From NCBI RefSeq assembly GCF_001696535.1, contig NZ_MBQE01000001.1, forward strand, positions 558,001 through 622,000: a stretch of DNA of 64,000 bases. The letters run 5' to 3'. The position numbers and the translations under genes were made by a program. Position 1 is the first letter of the stretch, and every line of letters starts with the position of its first letter. Shown here in pieces: positions 45,976-58,292 of this stretch. This stretch comes from Stappia indica (lineage in GTDB: Bacteria > Pseudomonadota > Alphaproteobacteria > Rhizobiales > Stappiaceae). The notes below the pieces were generated by a model. The model did not search any database, was not told the DNA's origin, and was given only the letters and a program-made list of their open reading frames with translations.

Positions 45976-46617
45976 TCACTTAGACTTGTCGTCGCCGCCG
46001 GCAAGACCGGCGCGGCTGGTGATCACGCCGTCGATCAGGCCGAACTCCTTGGCCATCTCCGGCGTCAGGAACTTGTCGCGCTCCAGAGCCTCTTCGACCG
46101 CGTCCAGCGACTGGCCCGTATGCTTCACGTAGATCTCGTTGAGCCGCTTCTTGAGGCTCAGGATCTCCTGCGCGTGCAGCATGATATCCGCAGCCGTGCC
46201 GCGGAAGCCGCCGGACGGCTGATGCACCATCACCCGCGAGTTCGGCAGCGAGAAGCGGCTGCCCTTGGCGCCGGCCGCGAGCAGCAGCGACCCCATCGAG
46301 GCGGCCTGGCCGATGCACAGCGTGGAGACTTCCGGGCGAATGAACTGGATCGTGTCGTAGATCGCCAGGCCCGAGGTCACGTAACCGCCGGGCGAGTTGA
46401 TGTAGATCGCGATCTCCTTGGTGGGATTCTCGGCCTCGAGATAGAGCAGCTGCGCACAGACGAGCGTCGCCAGATGATCCTCGATCGGGCCGGTGAGGAA
46501 AATGATGCGCTCCTTGAGAAGCCGCGAATAGATATCGAACGCGCGCTCGCCCCGGTTCGTCTGCTCGACGACCATCGGCACGAGTGAGTTCACGGCGAAA
46601 TCGACTGGATCCTTCAT
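45976..46617 (-). CDS. clpP: ClpP, proteolytic subunit of Clp protease
   Basis: A 213-residue serine protease. The triad is visible: Ser in [14 protein letters not shown], His in [12 protein letters not shown] and Asp in [11 protein letters not shown]. The start [19 protein letters not shown] matches rhizobial ClpP, so a 13-residue upstream extension is rejected, although the ribosome site (GACGAGG) is weak. It lies between tig and clpX, all in one direction. Forms the tetradecameric barrel used by ClpX and ClpA. Confidence 0.97.
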   Translation of the reverse strand: MKDPVDFAVNSLVPMVVEQTNRGERAFDIYSRLLKERIIFLTGPIEDHLATLVCAQLLYLEAENPTKEIAIYINSPGGYVTSGLAIYDTIQFIRPEVSTLCIGQAASMGSLLLAAGAKGSRFSLPNSRVMVHQPSGGFRGTAADIMLHAQEILSLKKRLNEIYVKHTGQSLDAVEEALERDKFLTPEMAKEFGLIDGVITSRAGLAGGDDKSK

Positions 46618-46848
46618 GCCTCGTCCATGCTTTGGAGGAACGTTCCCGGGCTGCACCGCTCGCGCGCAGCCACCTCTTCAAATCGGTTCGCCGCTCTTGA
46701 GCGGCCGGGAACGGTCTCGGTCTCGGTCTTGAGTCGAAAAAAGCGACACCCATTCATAAGGGATGTCGCCTCTGATCGGAAGATAGGTGCTGACGGGTCG
46801 GGAACAAGGGTTAAAAACGCAAGGATCAAGGCTGTCTTCCTCGCGAAT

Positions 46849-46875
46849 CCGGCCCCGGAGGTCATCCGGGGCCGG
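46849..46875 (-). terminator. Hairpin downstream of tig
   Basis: A perfect 11-bp stem ccggccccgga/tccggggccgg with a 5-nt loop, 31 nt after the tig stop. No real T run follows, so it may be a partial terminator allowing some read-through to clpP. Confidence 0.6.
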
Positions 46876-46905
46876 TCCGTCAAACCGTCATGCGGGGAAC
46901 GAGGA

Positions 46906-48246
46906 TCAGCCCTCGTCCTCGTCTTCCGCCATCAGCTCGTCCTTGGTGACCGTCTTGTCGGTGACCTTGGCGAGCTCGAGGATGTAGTCGACGACCTTCT
47001 CCTCGTAGATCGGCGCCTGCAGGCTGGCGAGCGCCGTCGGGTTGCTGCGGTAGAAGTCGAAGACCTGCTTCTCCTGGCCCGGGAACTGGCGAACCTTGTC
47101 GTAGAGAGCGCGCTGCACCTCTTCGTCGGTCACCTTGACCTGGTTCTGCTCGCCGACCTCGGAGAGCACCAGGCCGAGACGGACCCGGCGCTCGGCGATC
47201 TTGCGATACTCGCCGCGAGCCTCTTCCTCGGTCGTCTCTTCGTCCTCGAAGGACTTGCCGGAGCGCTGCATGTCCTGCTCGACCTGACGCCACACGCCGT
47301 CGAACTCGGACTGCACCAGACGCTCGGGCAGGTCGAACGTGTAGACCTCGTCCAGCTTGTCGAGAAGCTGACGCTTCACCTTCTGACGGGTCATCGCGCC
47401 GTACTGGCTCTCGATCTGGCCGCGGATGATCTCCTTCAGCTTGTCGAGACCCTCAAGGCCCAGGCCCTTGGCGAAGTCGTCATCGATCTTCACCTCGCCC
47501 GGAGCCTGCACTTCCTTGACGACGATGTCGAAGGTGACGGCCTTGCCGGCCAGGTGCTTGGCCGGATAGTCCTCGGGGAAGGACACCTCGATGACCTTCT
47601 CGTCGCCGGCCTTCAGACCGACGAGCTGCTCCTCGAAGCCCGGAATGAACTGCTTGGAGCCGAGCACCAGCTGGCCGTTCTCGTCGGCGCCGCCGTCGAA
47701 CGGCGTGCCGTCCAGCTTGCCGAGATAGCTCATGAGGACGCGATCGCCATCCTCGGCAGCTCCGTCCTTGGTCTCGAACGGCTTGTTGTTGTCGGCGATC
47801 TGAGCGATCTGCTCATCGATCTCGGCATCGGAGATCTCGACGACCGGACGCTCGATCTCGACCGTCTTGAAGTCGATCAGCTCGAACTCCGGCAGGATGT
47901 CGTAGCTCATCTTGAACGAGATGTCGGCAGACCCCGACAGGATCGCCTCGGCATCGCCGTCCGGCAGATCGATCTCGGGCTGCAGCGCCGGCTTCTCGTT
48001 ACGCTCCTCGACCGCCTTGCGGGTGGTCTCGTTCAGAAGCTCGTTGAGGATCTCGGCGGTCGCCTGGCGCCCGTAGAGGCGCTTCAGGTGCGCGGCCGGC
48101 ACCTTGCCGGGCCGGAAGCCCTTGATCTTCACCTTGTCCTTGAGGTCGTCAAGGTACGTATCGAGGCGGCTAGCAAGCTCAGACGCCGGAATGACGACTT
48201 TCAGTTCGCGTTTCAGCCCCTCGGCCAGCGTTTCGGTTACCTGCAT
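46906..48246 (-). CDS. tig: Trigger factor
   Basis: A 446-residue ribosome-associated chaperone. Domain order: ribosome-binding N domain with the signature GFRPGKVPAAHLKRLYG (about 43-59), FKBP-type PPIase domain (about 150-245, GDRVLMSYLGKLDG), and long helical C-terminal arms, ending in an acidic tail (MAEDEDEG). The start MQVTETLAEGLKREL is the family N terminus. It is downstream of tRNA-Leu in the same direction and upstream of clpP. Confidence 0.97.
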   Translation of the reverse strand: MQVTETLAEGLKRELKVVIPASELASRLDTYLDDLKDKVKIKGFRPGKVPAAHLKRLYGRQATAEILNELLNETTRKAVEERNEKPALQPEIDLPDGDAEAILSGSADISFKMSYDILPEFELIDFKTVEIERPVVEISDAEIDEQIAQIADNNKPFETKDGAAEDGDRVLMSYLGKLDGTPFDGGADENGQLVLGSKQFIPGFEEQLVGLKAGDEKVIEVSFPEDYPAKHLAGKAVTFDIVVKEVQAPGEVKIDDDFAKGLGLEGLDKLKEIIRGQIESQYGAMTRQKVKRQLLDKLDEVYTFDLPERLVQSEFDGVWRQVEQDMQRSGKSFEDEETTEEEARGEYRKIAERRVRLGLVLSEVGEQNQVKVTDEEVQRALYDKVRQFPGQEKQVFDFYRSNPTALASLQAPIYEEKVVDYILELAKVTDKTVTKDELMAEDEDEG

Positions 48247-48369
48247 GGTCGTGTGCTTCGTCCTAGATCGAGAACGTCTTTCCGACTGCTCTTGTGATTG
48301 TATGGCCCGATTGGGCTTTCCTGACCGGATTCGCTGCCAAAACGGGAGCGCATCGCCCAAGGCCTGACG

Positions 48370-48454
48370 TGGTGCGGGCGGAGGGACTTGAACCCCCACG
48401 GCTTGCGCCACCAGAACCTAAATCTGGCGTGTCTACCAGTTCCACCACGCCCGC
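48370..48454 (-). tRNA. tRNA-Leu (anticodon TAG)
   Basis: An 85-nt tRNA with a long variable arm, as expected for leucine, and encoded CCA. Acceptor GCGGGCG pairs with CGCCCGC, anticodon stem CCAGA/TCTGG encloses loop TTTAGGT, and the T arm has GTTCAAGTC. It is transcribed toward tig. A small hairpin gccc-gatt-gggc (48305-48316) between them may end the tRNA transcript. Confidence 0.97.
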
Positions 48455-48580
48455 GACGTGCCTTCAAGCGCCCGAAGTCAAGGCGCGGCCTCTATAGCAC
48501 CCCGCCCGGCAGGGTCAAAGAAAAAACGGGGCTTCTCGACAGGCTGTGCAGCGCAATCTGGAGCCCTCGCCCCGCCCCGC

Positions 48581-50110
48581 TCAGCCTACCCGGGAAAAGA
48601 ACTCGGCAAGAGCCTGCCGCAGAGCCGGCTCAAGATCCTCCGCCGTCAGGGCCGGCCCCGCCAGCGCACCCGCGCGGCCATGCAGCCACACGCCCGCACA
48701 GGCCGCGTCGAACCCGCCCAGCCCCTGCGCCAGCAGGCCGGTGACGATGCCCGACAGCACATCGCCGGACCCCGCCGTGGCAAGCCAGGCCGGCGCATTG
48801 TCGTTGATCGCCGCACGACCGTCGGGCGCGGCAACCACCGTATCCGCCCCTTTCAAGACGACGACGGCGCCACTTGCCTGTGCCCCCGCCCTCGCCCGCG
48901 CCAGCCGCGAAGCCCCAACGGTGCTCTCGCCGAAGAGACGAGTAAACTCCCCGTCATGGGGCGTCAGCACGACATCTCCGGCCCTTGCCCCCGACCGGCC
49001 CGAGATGGCACCGGCCAGCTCATCGGCCCGCCCGGAGAATGACGTGATCGCATCGGCGTCCAGCAGCACCGCCCGCTCGCCGGAAAGGCAGGTCAGTGTG
49101 AGCGCCCGCGTCTCGTCCCCGACACCGGCACCCGGCCCGAGAGCCACGGCGTTCAGCCGCCGGTCGGCCAGCATCTCGGCAAGCCCCTCGCCCCCGCGGA
49201 AAGACCGCACCATTACCGCGGTCAGATGGCTGGCATTCACCAGCGCGGCGGAGGGCGGCGTCGCCACGGTCACGAGCCCGGCCCCGGCCCGAAGCGCGGC
49301 ACCAGCAGCCAGCCGCGCCGCGCCGGTGGACAGGGCCGGTCCCGACACCACCACCGCATGGCCGCGCGCATATTTGTGCCCGTCGAGCCGCGGCGGGCGG
49401 AACGCTGCGCCCCACAGGGCCGGATCGTTGCGCCAGGTCTTCCCGTCTTCGCGGCCGTGGACCTCGCCAAGGACAGACGCCGGAACGCCGATATCGGCAA
49501 CCTCGACTCGTCCCGCGAGCAGGCGGCCTGGAAGCAGCAAATGACCTGGCTTCAGACGGAAGAATGTCACCGTCCGACTGGCGCGGATCGCCGGCCCCAT
49601 CGCCTCGCCGCTCGCCCCGTTCACGCCCGACGGCAAGTCGACCGCCAGCACCGGCACGCCCGAGCCGTTGACCCGGTCCATGGCCTCGCCCGCAACGCCC
49701 TCGATGGGGCGCGCGAGCCCTGCCCCGAACAGCGCGTCGATCACAACCGACGCCTGCCCCGGCACACGATCCAGCGTGTCCTGCGAGAGCGCGCCGGCGC
49801 GAAGGCCCGCCGCCGTCATTTCGGAAAAGGCGAGCGCCGCATCGCCCGACAGCCGGTCGGGCTCGCCGAGCAGCAGCACCTCGACTCGATACCCCCGCTG
49901 GCGCAGGACCTTGGCGGCGACGAATCCGTCGCCTCCATTGTTGCCGGGACCGGCCAGCACGAGCACCTGCCCCGAATGCCCGGCCATGCGGCTGCAGGCA
50001 TCGGCCACCGCCAGCCCCGCGCGCCGCATCAGGTCGATGCCGGGCACACCACCGGCAATCGCCAGCGCATCCGCCCGTCCCATTTCGGCCGGAGTGAGAA
50101 GTTCGATCAA
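48581..50110 (-). CDS. nnr: Bifunctional NAD(P)H-hydrate repair enzyme (epimerase + ADP-dependent dehydratase)
   Basis: A 509-residue fusion. The N-terminal YjeF_N epimerase domain (about 1-210) has VLVLAGPGNNGGDGFVAAKVL and AVDLPSGVNGASG. The C-terminal ribokinase-like dehydratase (about 225-505) has GPGAGVGDETR, VVLTPHDGEFTRLF, VVLKGADTVVAAPDG and the catalytic loop ATAGSGDVLSGIVTGLLAQG. Together they repair hydrated NAD(P)H. The start is TTG, chosen because GGAGG lies 6 nt upstream and ELLTPAEMGRAD is the family N terminus; it overlaps the preceding stop (TTGA). Confidence 0.95.
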   Translation of the reverse strand: MIELLTPAEMGRADALAIAGGVPGIDLMRRAGLAVADACSRMAGHSGQVLVLAGPGNNGGDGFVAAKVLRQRGYRVEVLLLGEPDRLSGDAALAFSEMTAAGLRAGALSQDTLDRVPGQASVVIDALFGAGLARPIEGVAGEAMDRVNGSGVPVLAVDLPSGVNGASGEAMGPAIRASRTVTFFRLKPGHLLLPGRLLAGRVEVADIGVPASVLGEVHGREDGKTWRNDPALWGAAFRPPRLDGHKYARGHAVVVSGPALSTGAARLAAGAALRAGAGLVTVATPPSAALVNASHLTAVMVRSFRGGEGLAEMLADRRLNAVALGPGAGVGDETRALTLTCLSGERAVLLDADAITSFSGRADELAGAISGRSGARAGDVVLTPHDGEFTRLFGESTVGASRLARARAGAQASGAVVVLKGADTVVAAPDGRAAINDNAPAWLATAGSGDVLSGIVTGLLAQGLGGFDAACAGVWLHGRAGALAGPALTAEDLEPALRQALAEFFSRVG

Positions 50111-50511
50111 GCACCGCCTCCAGCGATCACCACAGCCTGCGGTTCGGACAACTCGATCAGGTTGCCGTCGGGATCGCGGATATAGACGGAGCGCAGCGGA
50201 GACTGGGCACCGGTACGCGAGACCGGCCCCTCCTCGATCGTCACGCCGGCCTCTTTCAGCCGCGCGATCGCAGCCTCGAGCGAGGCCACCAGAAAGCACA
50301 GGTCGCCCGATCCGGCCGTCGGCTCGCGCGCGGCCGGAGAGAACTCGGCGCCCGCCTTGTGCAGGTTGATCTTCTGCGCACCGAAATGCAGCGCCCGCCG
50401 GCCGCCGCCGAACACCACCTCCTCCATGCCCAGCACGCCGCAATAGAAACCGACAGTCTCGTCGATGTCCGCGACCGTCAGAACCAGGTGGTCGAGCGCC
50501 TCGATCCGCAT
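50107..50511 (-). CDS. VOC-family (glyoxalase/dioxygenase-fold) protein
   Basis: A 134-residue protein of one VOC domain pair. It starts MRIEALDHLVLTVADID with a potential metal His, then FYCGVLGMEEVVFGGG, and ends YIRDPDGNLIELSE with the potential metal Glu. AGGGAGA precedes the ATG. It resembles uncharacterised glyoxalase-type proteins (the virulence-protein/YaeR-like group). It overlaps nnr by four bases, so the two are co-translated; a role in metabolite repair is possible by association. Confidence 0.88.
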   Translation of the reverse strand: MRIEALDHLVLTVADIDETVGFYCGVLGMEEVVFGGGRRALHFGAQKINLHKAGAEFSPAAREPTAGSGDLCFLVASLEAAIARLKEAGVTIEEGPVSRTGAQSPLRSVYIRDPDGNLIELSEPQAVVIAGGGA

Positions 50512-51274
<763 letters not shown>

Positions 51275-51397
51275 GGCTCTGGCCGGATATCGGCCGAAAC
51301 TTCCGGGCAGCCCGGCAGGTCCCGAAGCGGACTGCAAGGCTGCCCACTGCAAGAACCCTAACGGGACCGACCCCAAGGAAAACAGGGAACATCTTAA

Positions 51398-52807
51398 ATG
51401 ACGAGCGCCAGCGACATTCTCAAGCAGATCAAGGACAAGGACATCAAGTTCGTCGACCTGCGGTTCTCCGATCCGCGCGGCAAGCTGCAGCACGTGACCA
51501 TGGACGCAGGCCTGGTCGATGAGGACATGTTCGCTGAAGGCGTCGCCTTCGACGGCTCCTCCATCGCCGGCTGGAAGGCGATCAACGAGTCCGACATGAC
51601 GCTCGTGCTCGACCCGGACACCGTCCACGTCGATCCGTTCTTCGCTCAGTCGACGATCTCGATCATCTGCGACATCATCGACCCGGTCTCCGGCGAGGCT
51701 TACAACCGCGACCCGCGCACCACGGCCAAGAAGGCCGAGGCCTATGTCAGCTCGCTCGGCATCGGTGACACCGTGTATGTCGGTCCGGAAGCCGAATTCT
51801 TCATCTTCGATGACGTGCGTTTCTCGGCCGATCCGTACAACACCGGCTTCAAGATCGACAGCATGGAACTGCCGTCGAACATGGGCTCCGAGTACGAGAC
51901 CGGCAACCTCGGCCACCGTCCGCGCACCAAGGGCGGCTACTTCCCGGTCCCGCCGATCGACAGCTGCCAGGACATCCGCTCCGAGATGCTGACGGTCCTG
52001 ACCGAGATGGGCGTCACCGTCGAGAAGCACCACCACGAGGTGGCGGCTGCCCAGCATGAGCTCGGCATCAAGTTCGACACGCTGACCCGCAACGCCGACA
52101 AGATGCAGATCTACAAGTACGTCGTGCACCAGGTCGCCCATGCCTATGGCAAGACCGCGACCTTCATGCCGAAGCCGGTCTTCGGCGACAACGGCACCGG
52201 CATGCACGTGCACCAGTCGATCTGGAAGGACGGCAAGCCCGTCTTCGCCGGCAACCAGTATGCGGACCTGTCGGAGAGCTGCCTGTACTACATTGGCGGC
52301 ATCCTGAAGCACGCCAAGGCCCTGAACGCCTTCACCAACCCGTCGACCAACTCCTACAAGCGCCTGGTCCCGGGCTACGAGGCTCCGGTGCTGCTGGCCT
52401 ACTCGTCGCGCAACCGCTCGGCCTCCTGCCGCATCCCCTTCACCTCTTCCCCGAAGGCGAAGCGCATCGAGGTCCGCTTCCCGGATCCGGCAGCCAACCC
52501 GTATCTCGCTTTCGCATCGATGCTGATGGCCGGCCTGGACGGCATCAAGAACAAGATCCACCCGGGCGACGCGATGGACAAGAACCTCTACGACCTGCCG
52601 CCGGAGGAGCTGAAGGAAATCCCGACCGTCTGCGGTTCGCTCCGCGAGGCTCTGGAGTCGCTCGACGCCGACCGCGAGTTCCTGAAGGCCGGTGGCGTCA
52701 TGGACGACGACCAGATCGACGCCTACATCGAGCTGAAGATGGAAGAGAACATGCGGTACGAGATGACCCCGCATCCGGTCGAGTACGACATGTACTACTC
52801 GGTCTGA
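51398..52807 (+). CDS. glnA: Glutamine synthetase, type I
   Basis: A 469-residue GSI-beta enzyme. Motifs: [17 protein letters not shown], the latch region [16 protein letters not shown], the ATP-binding [16 protein letters not shown], the glutamate-binding [17 protein letters not shown], and the adenylylation Tyr in [12 protein letters not shown]. It ends with the GSI tail [11 protein letters not shown]. It forms a cytoplasmic dodecamer that makes glutamine from glutamate and ammonia. Linked to glnB after 123 bp and probably transcribed with it. Confidence 0.98.
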   Translation: MTSASDILKQIKDKDIKFVDLRFSDPRGKLQHVTMDAGLVDEDMFAEGVAFDGSSIAGWKAINESDMTLVLDPDTVHVDPFFAQSTISIICDIIDPVSGEAYNRDPRTTAKKAEAYVSSLGIGDTVYVGPEAEFFIFDDVRFSADPYNTGFKIDSMELPSNMGSEYETGNLGHRPRTKGGYFPVPPIDSCQDIRSEMLTVLTEMGVTVEKHHHEVAAAQHELGIKFDTLTRNADKMQIYKYVVHQVAHAYGKTATFMPKPVFGDNGTGMHVHQSIWKDGKPVFAGNQYADLSESCLYYIGGILKHAKALNAFTNPSTNSYKRLVPGYEAPVLLAYSSRNRSASCRIPFTSSPKAKRIEVRFPDPAANPYLAFASMLMAGLDGIKNKIHPGDAMDKNLYDLPPEELKEIPTVCGSLREALESLDADREFLKAGGVMDDDQIDAYIELKMEENMRYEMTPHPVEYDMYYSV

Positions 52808-52850
52808 TCCGCAAGGCTCCGGCCAAGCGATCTTCCGCAAGAACAGAAAA

Positions 52851-52878
52851 CCCCCGGCGTCATCCGCCGGGGGCTTTT
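52851..52878 (+). terminator. glnA rho-independent terminator
   Basis: A perfect 9-bp stem cccccggcg/cgccggggg with a 5-nt loop, followed by CTTTT; AAAA precedes the stem, so it may also serve the convergent cyclase gene. Confidence 0.9.
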
Positions 52879-52905
52879 GCGTTTATCAGGCAGTTTGAAG
52901 GCCGA

Positions 52906-53730
52906 TCAGACCAGTGCGAAGACCCGGCTCGGGCCACCCGTCGCGCCCTTGATCTTCGGCGCACCGACGACCAGCGTCGCTCCGGTTGCCGGCACCTCAT
53001 CGAGGCCGGCAAGGCATTCCAGCCCCCAGCGACCGGACGGCAACCACGTGTAGTGCGTGTCGAAGGTCTTGGAGGCGCCGTGGTCGAGCGACAGAGTGTC
53101 GACGGCGATGCCGACCACGCCCTTCTCCATCAGGTAGAGGCAGGCTTCCTTGGAGAAACCAGGGAAGTGCATCGCGCCTTCGGCATCGGCATTGCGATAG
53201 CGCTCGCTCGCCACATGCTGCGCCCAGCCGGAATTCATCGCGACGCAGCCACCTGCCGGCACATCGCCATGCGCCGCCTCGAAGGCCTTGATATCGTCGA
53301 CCGAAAGCTGGTGATCGGGATCGGCCTGCGCCTTCTCGCGGATGTCGACGACCACCAGCGGGACGATCAGCTGGTCCATGGGGATTTCGTCGGCCCCTAC
53401 CCCGTCTGCCGAGAAATGCAGAGGTGCATCCAGATGCGTGCCTGTGTGCTCGTCGAGATGCCACTGGTACATGTTGAAGCCGTCCTTGGAGAACTCCGCG
53501 GTCCGCTCCATCCGCAGCTGCGGCTTGCCGAAGAACGTCGGGAAATCCTCGCCCAGCGCGTGGGTCAGATCGACGGCGCGGGTGAACGAGACATCCGCCG
53601 CATGGGCCGCGCGCGGCGGCGGAAAGGCGGCGAAGGCGGCAGCTCCCGCCGTCGTGCCGACGAGCCCCTTGAGCAATCCGCGGCGGCTCAGCCGGCGGGC
53701 AACGACTTCCTGGCATCCTGGAACGCACAT
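52906..53730 (-). CDS. Tat-exported cyclase-family metal hydrolase (kynurenine-formamidase-like)
   Basis: A 274-residue protein. The N terminus carries a twin-arginine signal, SRRGLLKGLVGTTAGAAAFA, ending near PRAAHAAD, so it is probably exported folded to the periplasm. The cyclase (PF04199-type) domain has the metal motif HTGTHLDAPLHF, followed by the family segments PAGGCVAMNSGWA, GIAVDTLSLDHG and a late LECLAGLDEVPA. The family hydrolyses amides and lactones (formylkynurenine, isatin). The substrate here is unknown. Confidence 0.88.
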   Translation of the reverse strand: MCVPGCQEVVARRLSRRGLLKGLVGTTAGAAAFAAFPPPRAAHAADVSFTRAVDLTHALGEDFPTFFGKPQLRMERTAEFSKDGFNMYQWHLDEHTGTHLDAPLHFSADGVGADEIPMDQLIVPLVVVDIREKAQADPDHQLSVDDIKAFEAAHGDVPAGGCVAMNSGWAQHVASERYRNADAEGAMHFPGFSKEACLYLMEKGVVGIAVDTLSLDHGASKTFDTHYTWLPSGRWGLECLAGLDEVPATGATLVVGAPKIKGATGGPSRVFALV

Positions 53731-53871
53731 GACTGTTTCCCCTCTTCTGGAACAGGTCGCTCGCCATCCTAGGCTGTGCCGGCACCGGCCCGCAATCGGC
53801 CTTTCGCCGGAGCGCCTTGGCAGCTTTCCTCCCTCTTGCGCCGCCCGGCGTTTCCGGCCATTGATCCGCCC

Positions 53872-55770
<1,899 letters not shown>

Positions 55771-55790
55771 ACCGCGCGCGAGGAGACACA

Positions 55791-56489
55791 ATGGCGACGC
55801 TGACGACTATCGGCTTCGATGCCGACGACACGCTCTGGCACAACGAGCGCAACTTCCGTCTGACGGAAGAGCGTTTCACAGATCTGCTCGCCGACTATAG
55901 CGACAAGGACAATCTCACCGAACGGCTGCTGGCCGCGGAACGCCGCAACCTGCGCCTTTACGGCTATGGGGTGAAGGGGTTCACCCTGTCCATGATCGAG
56001 ACGGCCATCGAGGTGACGGAAGGCAAGGCCCCGGCCTCGGTGATCGGCGAGATCCTGGAGGCCGGCCGCACCATGCTCTCCCATCCCGTGGAGCCTTTGC
56101 CCCATGTGGAGGAGACCCTGCAGGCCCTGAAAGGCAGCTTCCGCCTGGTGCTGATCACCAAGGGCGATCTCTTCGACCAGGAACGCAAGGTGGCCGAATC
56201 CGGTCTCGGTGATCATTTCGATGCGGTCGAGATCGTGCCGGAAAAGACGGCAGAGACCTATCGCACCCTGTTCGCCCGCCATGGCGATGGCCCGGGGCGG
56301 GCCATGATGGTCGGCAATTCTCTGAAGTCGGACGTGGTGCCGGCGCTCGATGCCGGCAGCCACGGCGTCCATGTGCCCTACGAGATCACCTGGGCGCTGG
56401 AACATGCCGACATCCCGGCCGGCCGCGACCGGTTCCATCAGGTGGCGCATCTCGGCGAGCTGCAGGCCCTGCTTTCCCGGCTGGTCTAG
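55791..56489 (+). CDS. HAD-family hydrolase (phosphatase-like)
   Basis: A 232-residue enzyme. HAD motif I is FDADDTLWHNE, motif II ITKGD, motif III includes the Lys of VPEKTAETY and motif IV is MVGNSLKSDVVPALDAG. All catalytic residues are present. The helical cap follows motif I. AGGAG precedes the ATG, 20 bp after the ABC-F stop, so both may be one transcript. The family covers phosphoglycolate and nucleotide phosphatases; the substrate is not evident. Confidence 0.9.
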   Translation: MATLTTIGFDADDTLWHNERNFRLTEERFTDLLADYSDKDNLTERLLAAERRNLRLYGYGVKGFTLSMIETAIEVTEGKAPASVIGEILEAGRTMLSHPVEPLPHVEETLQALKGSFRLVLITKGDLFDQERKVAESGLGDHFDAVEIVPEKTAETYRTLFARHGDGPGRAMMVGNSLKSDVVPALDAGSHGVHVPYEITWALEHADIPAGRDRFHQVAHLGELQALLSRLV

Positions 56490-56516
56490 CCAGGCCGCAG
56501 GCACGGCGGGAGGCCG

Positions 56517-57929
56517 TCAGGCTTCCTGATCCTTGCAGCTCTCTTCCATCTTCGAATGATATTCCAGCGCGCGGAACTTGCCTTCCGCCTTGGCCCGGTA
56601 CATCGCAACATCGGCGCGGCGCATCAGTTCCGCCGGATCGATCGGCTCGCGCGTCGACGCATAGCCGATGCTTGTCGTCACGTGGAGGTCGTGGCGTCCG
56701 ACCATGAACGACTTGGAGAAGGCGTCGATGACCTGCTGTGCCAACACCTCCGGCGGCGCGTCATGCACCTGCGCCAGGGCGAACTCGTCGCCGCCAAGCC
56801 TGCCGACCGCAACGAAGTGATCGCCGAAACCGGCCAGGCGGACCGCAACCGCGACGATCAGCAGATCGCCGACCGCATGGCCCCAGGTGTCGTTGACCTG
56901 CTTGAAGCCATCGAGATCCAGCATATGCAACGTGACCGGGCGTGAGGAGGAAGCCTCCGCCGCCAGCCGGTCGAGAACTTCGAGAAATCCGCTGCGGTTG
57001 AGCGTGCCCGTGAGAGTGTCGCGCTTGGCCTCGTATTCGGCGGCAGCCGCGATACGGCGCAAGCGCAGCGATTCGACGAAGCCGGCCGCGAGCACCATCA
57101 GCAGGAACACGACAAGCGTCGCGCCGGCCATCACCAGCAGCGAGCGGTGGCTTTCGAACGCCAGGTCTCCTGGCTTCCGGCTCGGCCAGGTGAGGTAGCC
57201 GAGCGGCTTCCCGTTGGGATCGTCCAGCGCCAGGTTGAGCTGGTCCTCTGCTCGCGTGGGAGCCAGTGCCAGCCCGGAGATCTGGTAGTCGCTGGCCATG
57301 CTCGCGATGATCTCATCGTCGATGCTCTTGAACAGGAACAGCACAGGGGCGTCGGGAACAGGTCCCGCGAAGGGCTGAATGGTCATCGCTGCGGTCGAGA
57401 CGATTTCCCCGCCCATCGACATGAAAGCGGTGACCGGCATGTGAGACGCCTGCGCGCGCTTCGCCTGCCCGGCAATAAGTTCGCCGATCTCACCCGACGG
57501 CGTAAAGGGCTCGCCCTTGTCGTAAGCGGCAATCACCGTCAGGTCGGGTCGGAAAACGACCAATCCGTCGTAGAGCGGGTAGTTTACCGTGGCGTCGCCC
57601 CAGGTCTCGCGGATCCACTCGGCACCGTCCCCGGACCGGACCGCCTCATACCCCTCGTCCCAAAGGGAGTTGTCGCGCACCACGATCGACAGTCCGCGCT
57701 CGAGCGCTGCAACGGCGGCCGCAGCGGCTGAGATCGCACGCTGGTCGTCGATGTCGTTCGCCGTATGGCGCATGGACACGACGACATGCGAGACGATGAG
57801 CACCAGTCCCAGGGCAACGGCAAGAAAGAGGCCGGTTGCTGCCGAAATCGACCAGATCTGGCCGCGGGTTACGAGTGGACGGATGTCCGATTGCAGCAAT
57901 GCGCCGCCTCGAGCCTTGTCCTGTCCCAT
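56517..57929 (-). CDS. Membrane diguanylate cyclase with CHASE4 sensor domain
   Basis: A 470-residue protein. The first helix (about 25-50) is followed by a periplasmic CHASE4-like domain (about 55-250, with RDNSLWDEGYEAV), a second helix (about 265-290) and a GGDEF domain (about 300-465). The active-site motif GRLGGDEFALAQ is intact, so it should make c-di-GMP. No RxxD inhibitory site is seen in the usual place before GGDEF, and there is no EAL domain. ATG 57929 is used; a TTG nine bases upstream (57938) is closer to GAGGTGGA and is a fair alternative. Confidence 0.9.
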   Translation of the reverse strand: MGQDKARGGALLQSDIRPLVTRGQIWSISAATGLFLAVALGLVLIVSHVVVSMRHTANDIDDQRAISAAAAAVAALERGLSIVVRDNSLWDEGYEAVRSGDGAEWIRETWGDATVNYPLYDGLVVFRPDLTVIAAYDKGEPFTPSGEIGELIAGQAKRAQASHMPVTAFMSMGGEIVSTAAMTIQPFAGPVPDAPVLFLFKSIDDEIIASMASDYQISGLALAPTRAEDQLNLALDDPNGKPLGYLTWPSRKPGDLAFESHRSLLVMAGATLVVFLLMVLAAGFVESLRLRRIAAAAEYEAKRDTLTGTLNRSGFLEVLDRLAAEASSSRPVTLHMLDLDGFKQVNDTWGHAVGDLLIVAVAVRLAGFGDHFVAVGRLGGDEFALAQVHDAPPEVLAQQVIDAFSKSFMVGRHDLHVTTSIGYASTREPIDPAELMRRADVAMYRAKAEGKFRALEYHSKMEESCKDQEA

Positions 57930-58245
57930 TACGCTCAATCCACCTCGCGTACTCTACACCGTCTCGAAACCGTTCCACGCCCCCCATGACGCGCTAGCCG
58001 AACGCTCGGCCGAACCGCCTGGTTCGACTGCGTACCCGCTTTTGTTTAACTTAATTCATACACTCAACCACTTGATCCCCGGTCCTGTCGGAAAAGCGCC
58101 TGCCCGCGTGCATCCCAAAAGGATGAAATGAATGCCATGACAAACATCAGCATGCGCAGCTCAACGTTTGGCAAAAACCCTCTCTGGACACAATCCTTGG
58201 ATGTATCTACCGTTGAACCGGTCGAGAAAAGCGGGCGGATAGCTC
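57930..58245. other. Divergent promoter region between GGDEF gene and unknown membrane-protein gene
   Basis: A 316-bp region with an AT-rich centre (about 58035-58070) that probably holds promoters for both directions. Apart from a possible 54-codon ORF starting at 58128, no clear operator or hairpin was seen. Confidence 0.4.
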
Positions 58246-58292
58246 ATGGGGGACCGGGAAAGGCCATCGTTCGAGTTTGGCACAACCAATAA
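58128..58292 (+). CDS. Possible 54-residue small protein
   Basis: An ORF starting MNAMTNISMRSS, preceded by AAAAGGATGAA, a better ribosome site than that of the membrane-protein gene it overlaps in another frame (58246). No membrane segment or known motif. It may be a translated leader that assists the next gene, or chance. Unrecognised. Confidence 0.25.
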   Translation: MNAMTNISMRSSTFGKNPLWTQSLDVSTVEPVEKSGRIAHGGPGKAIVRVWHNQ

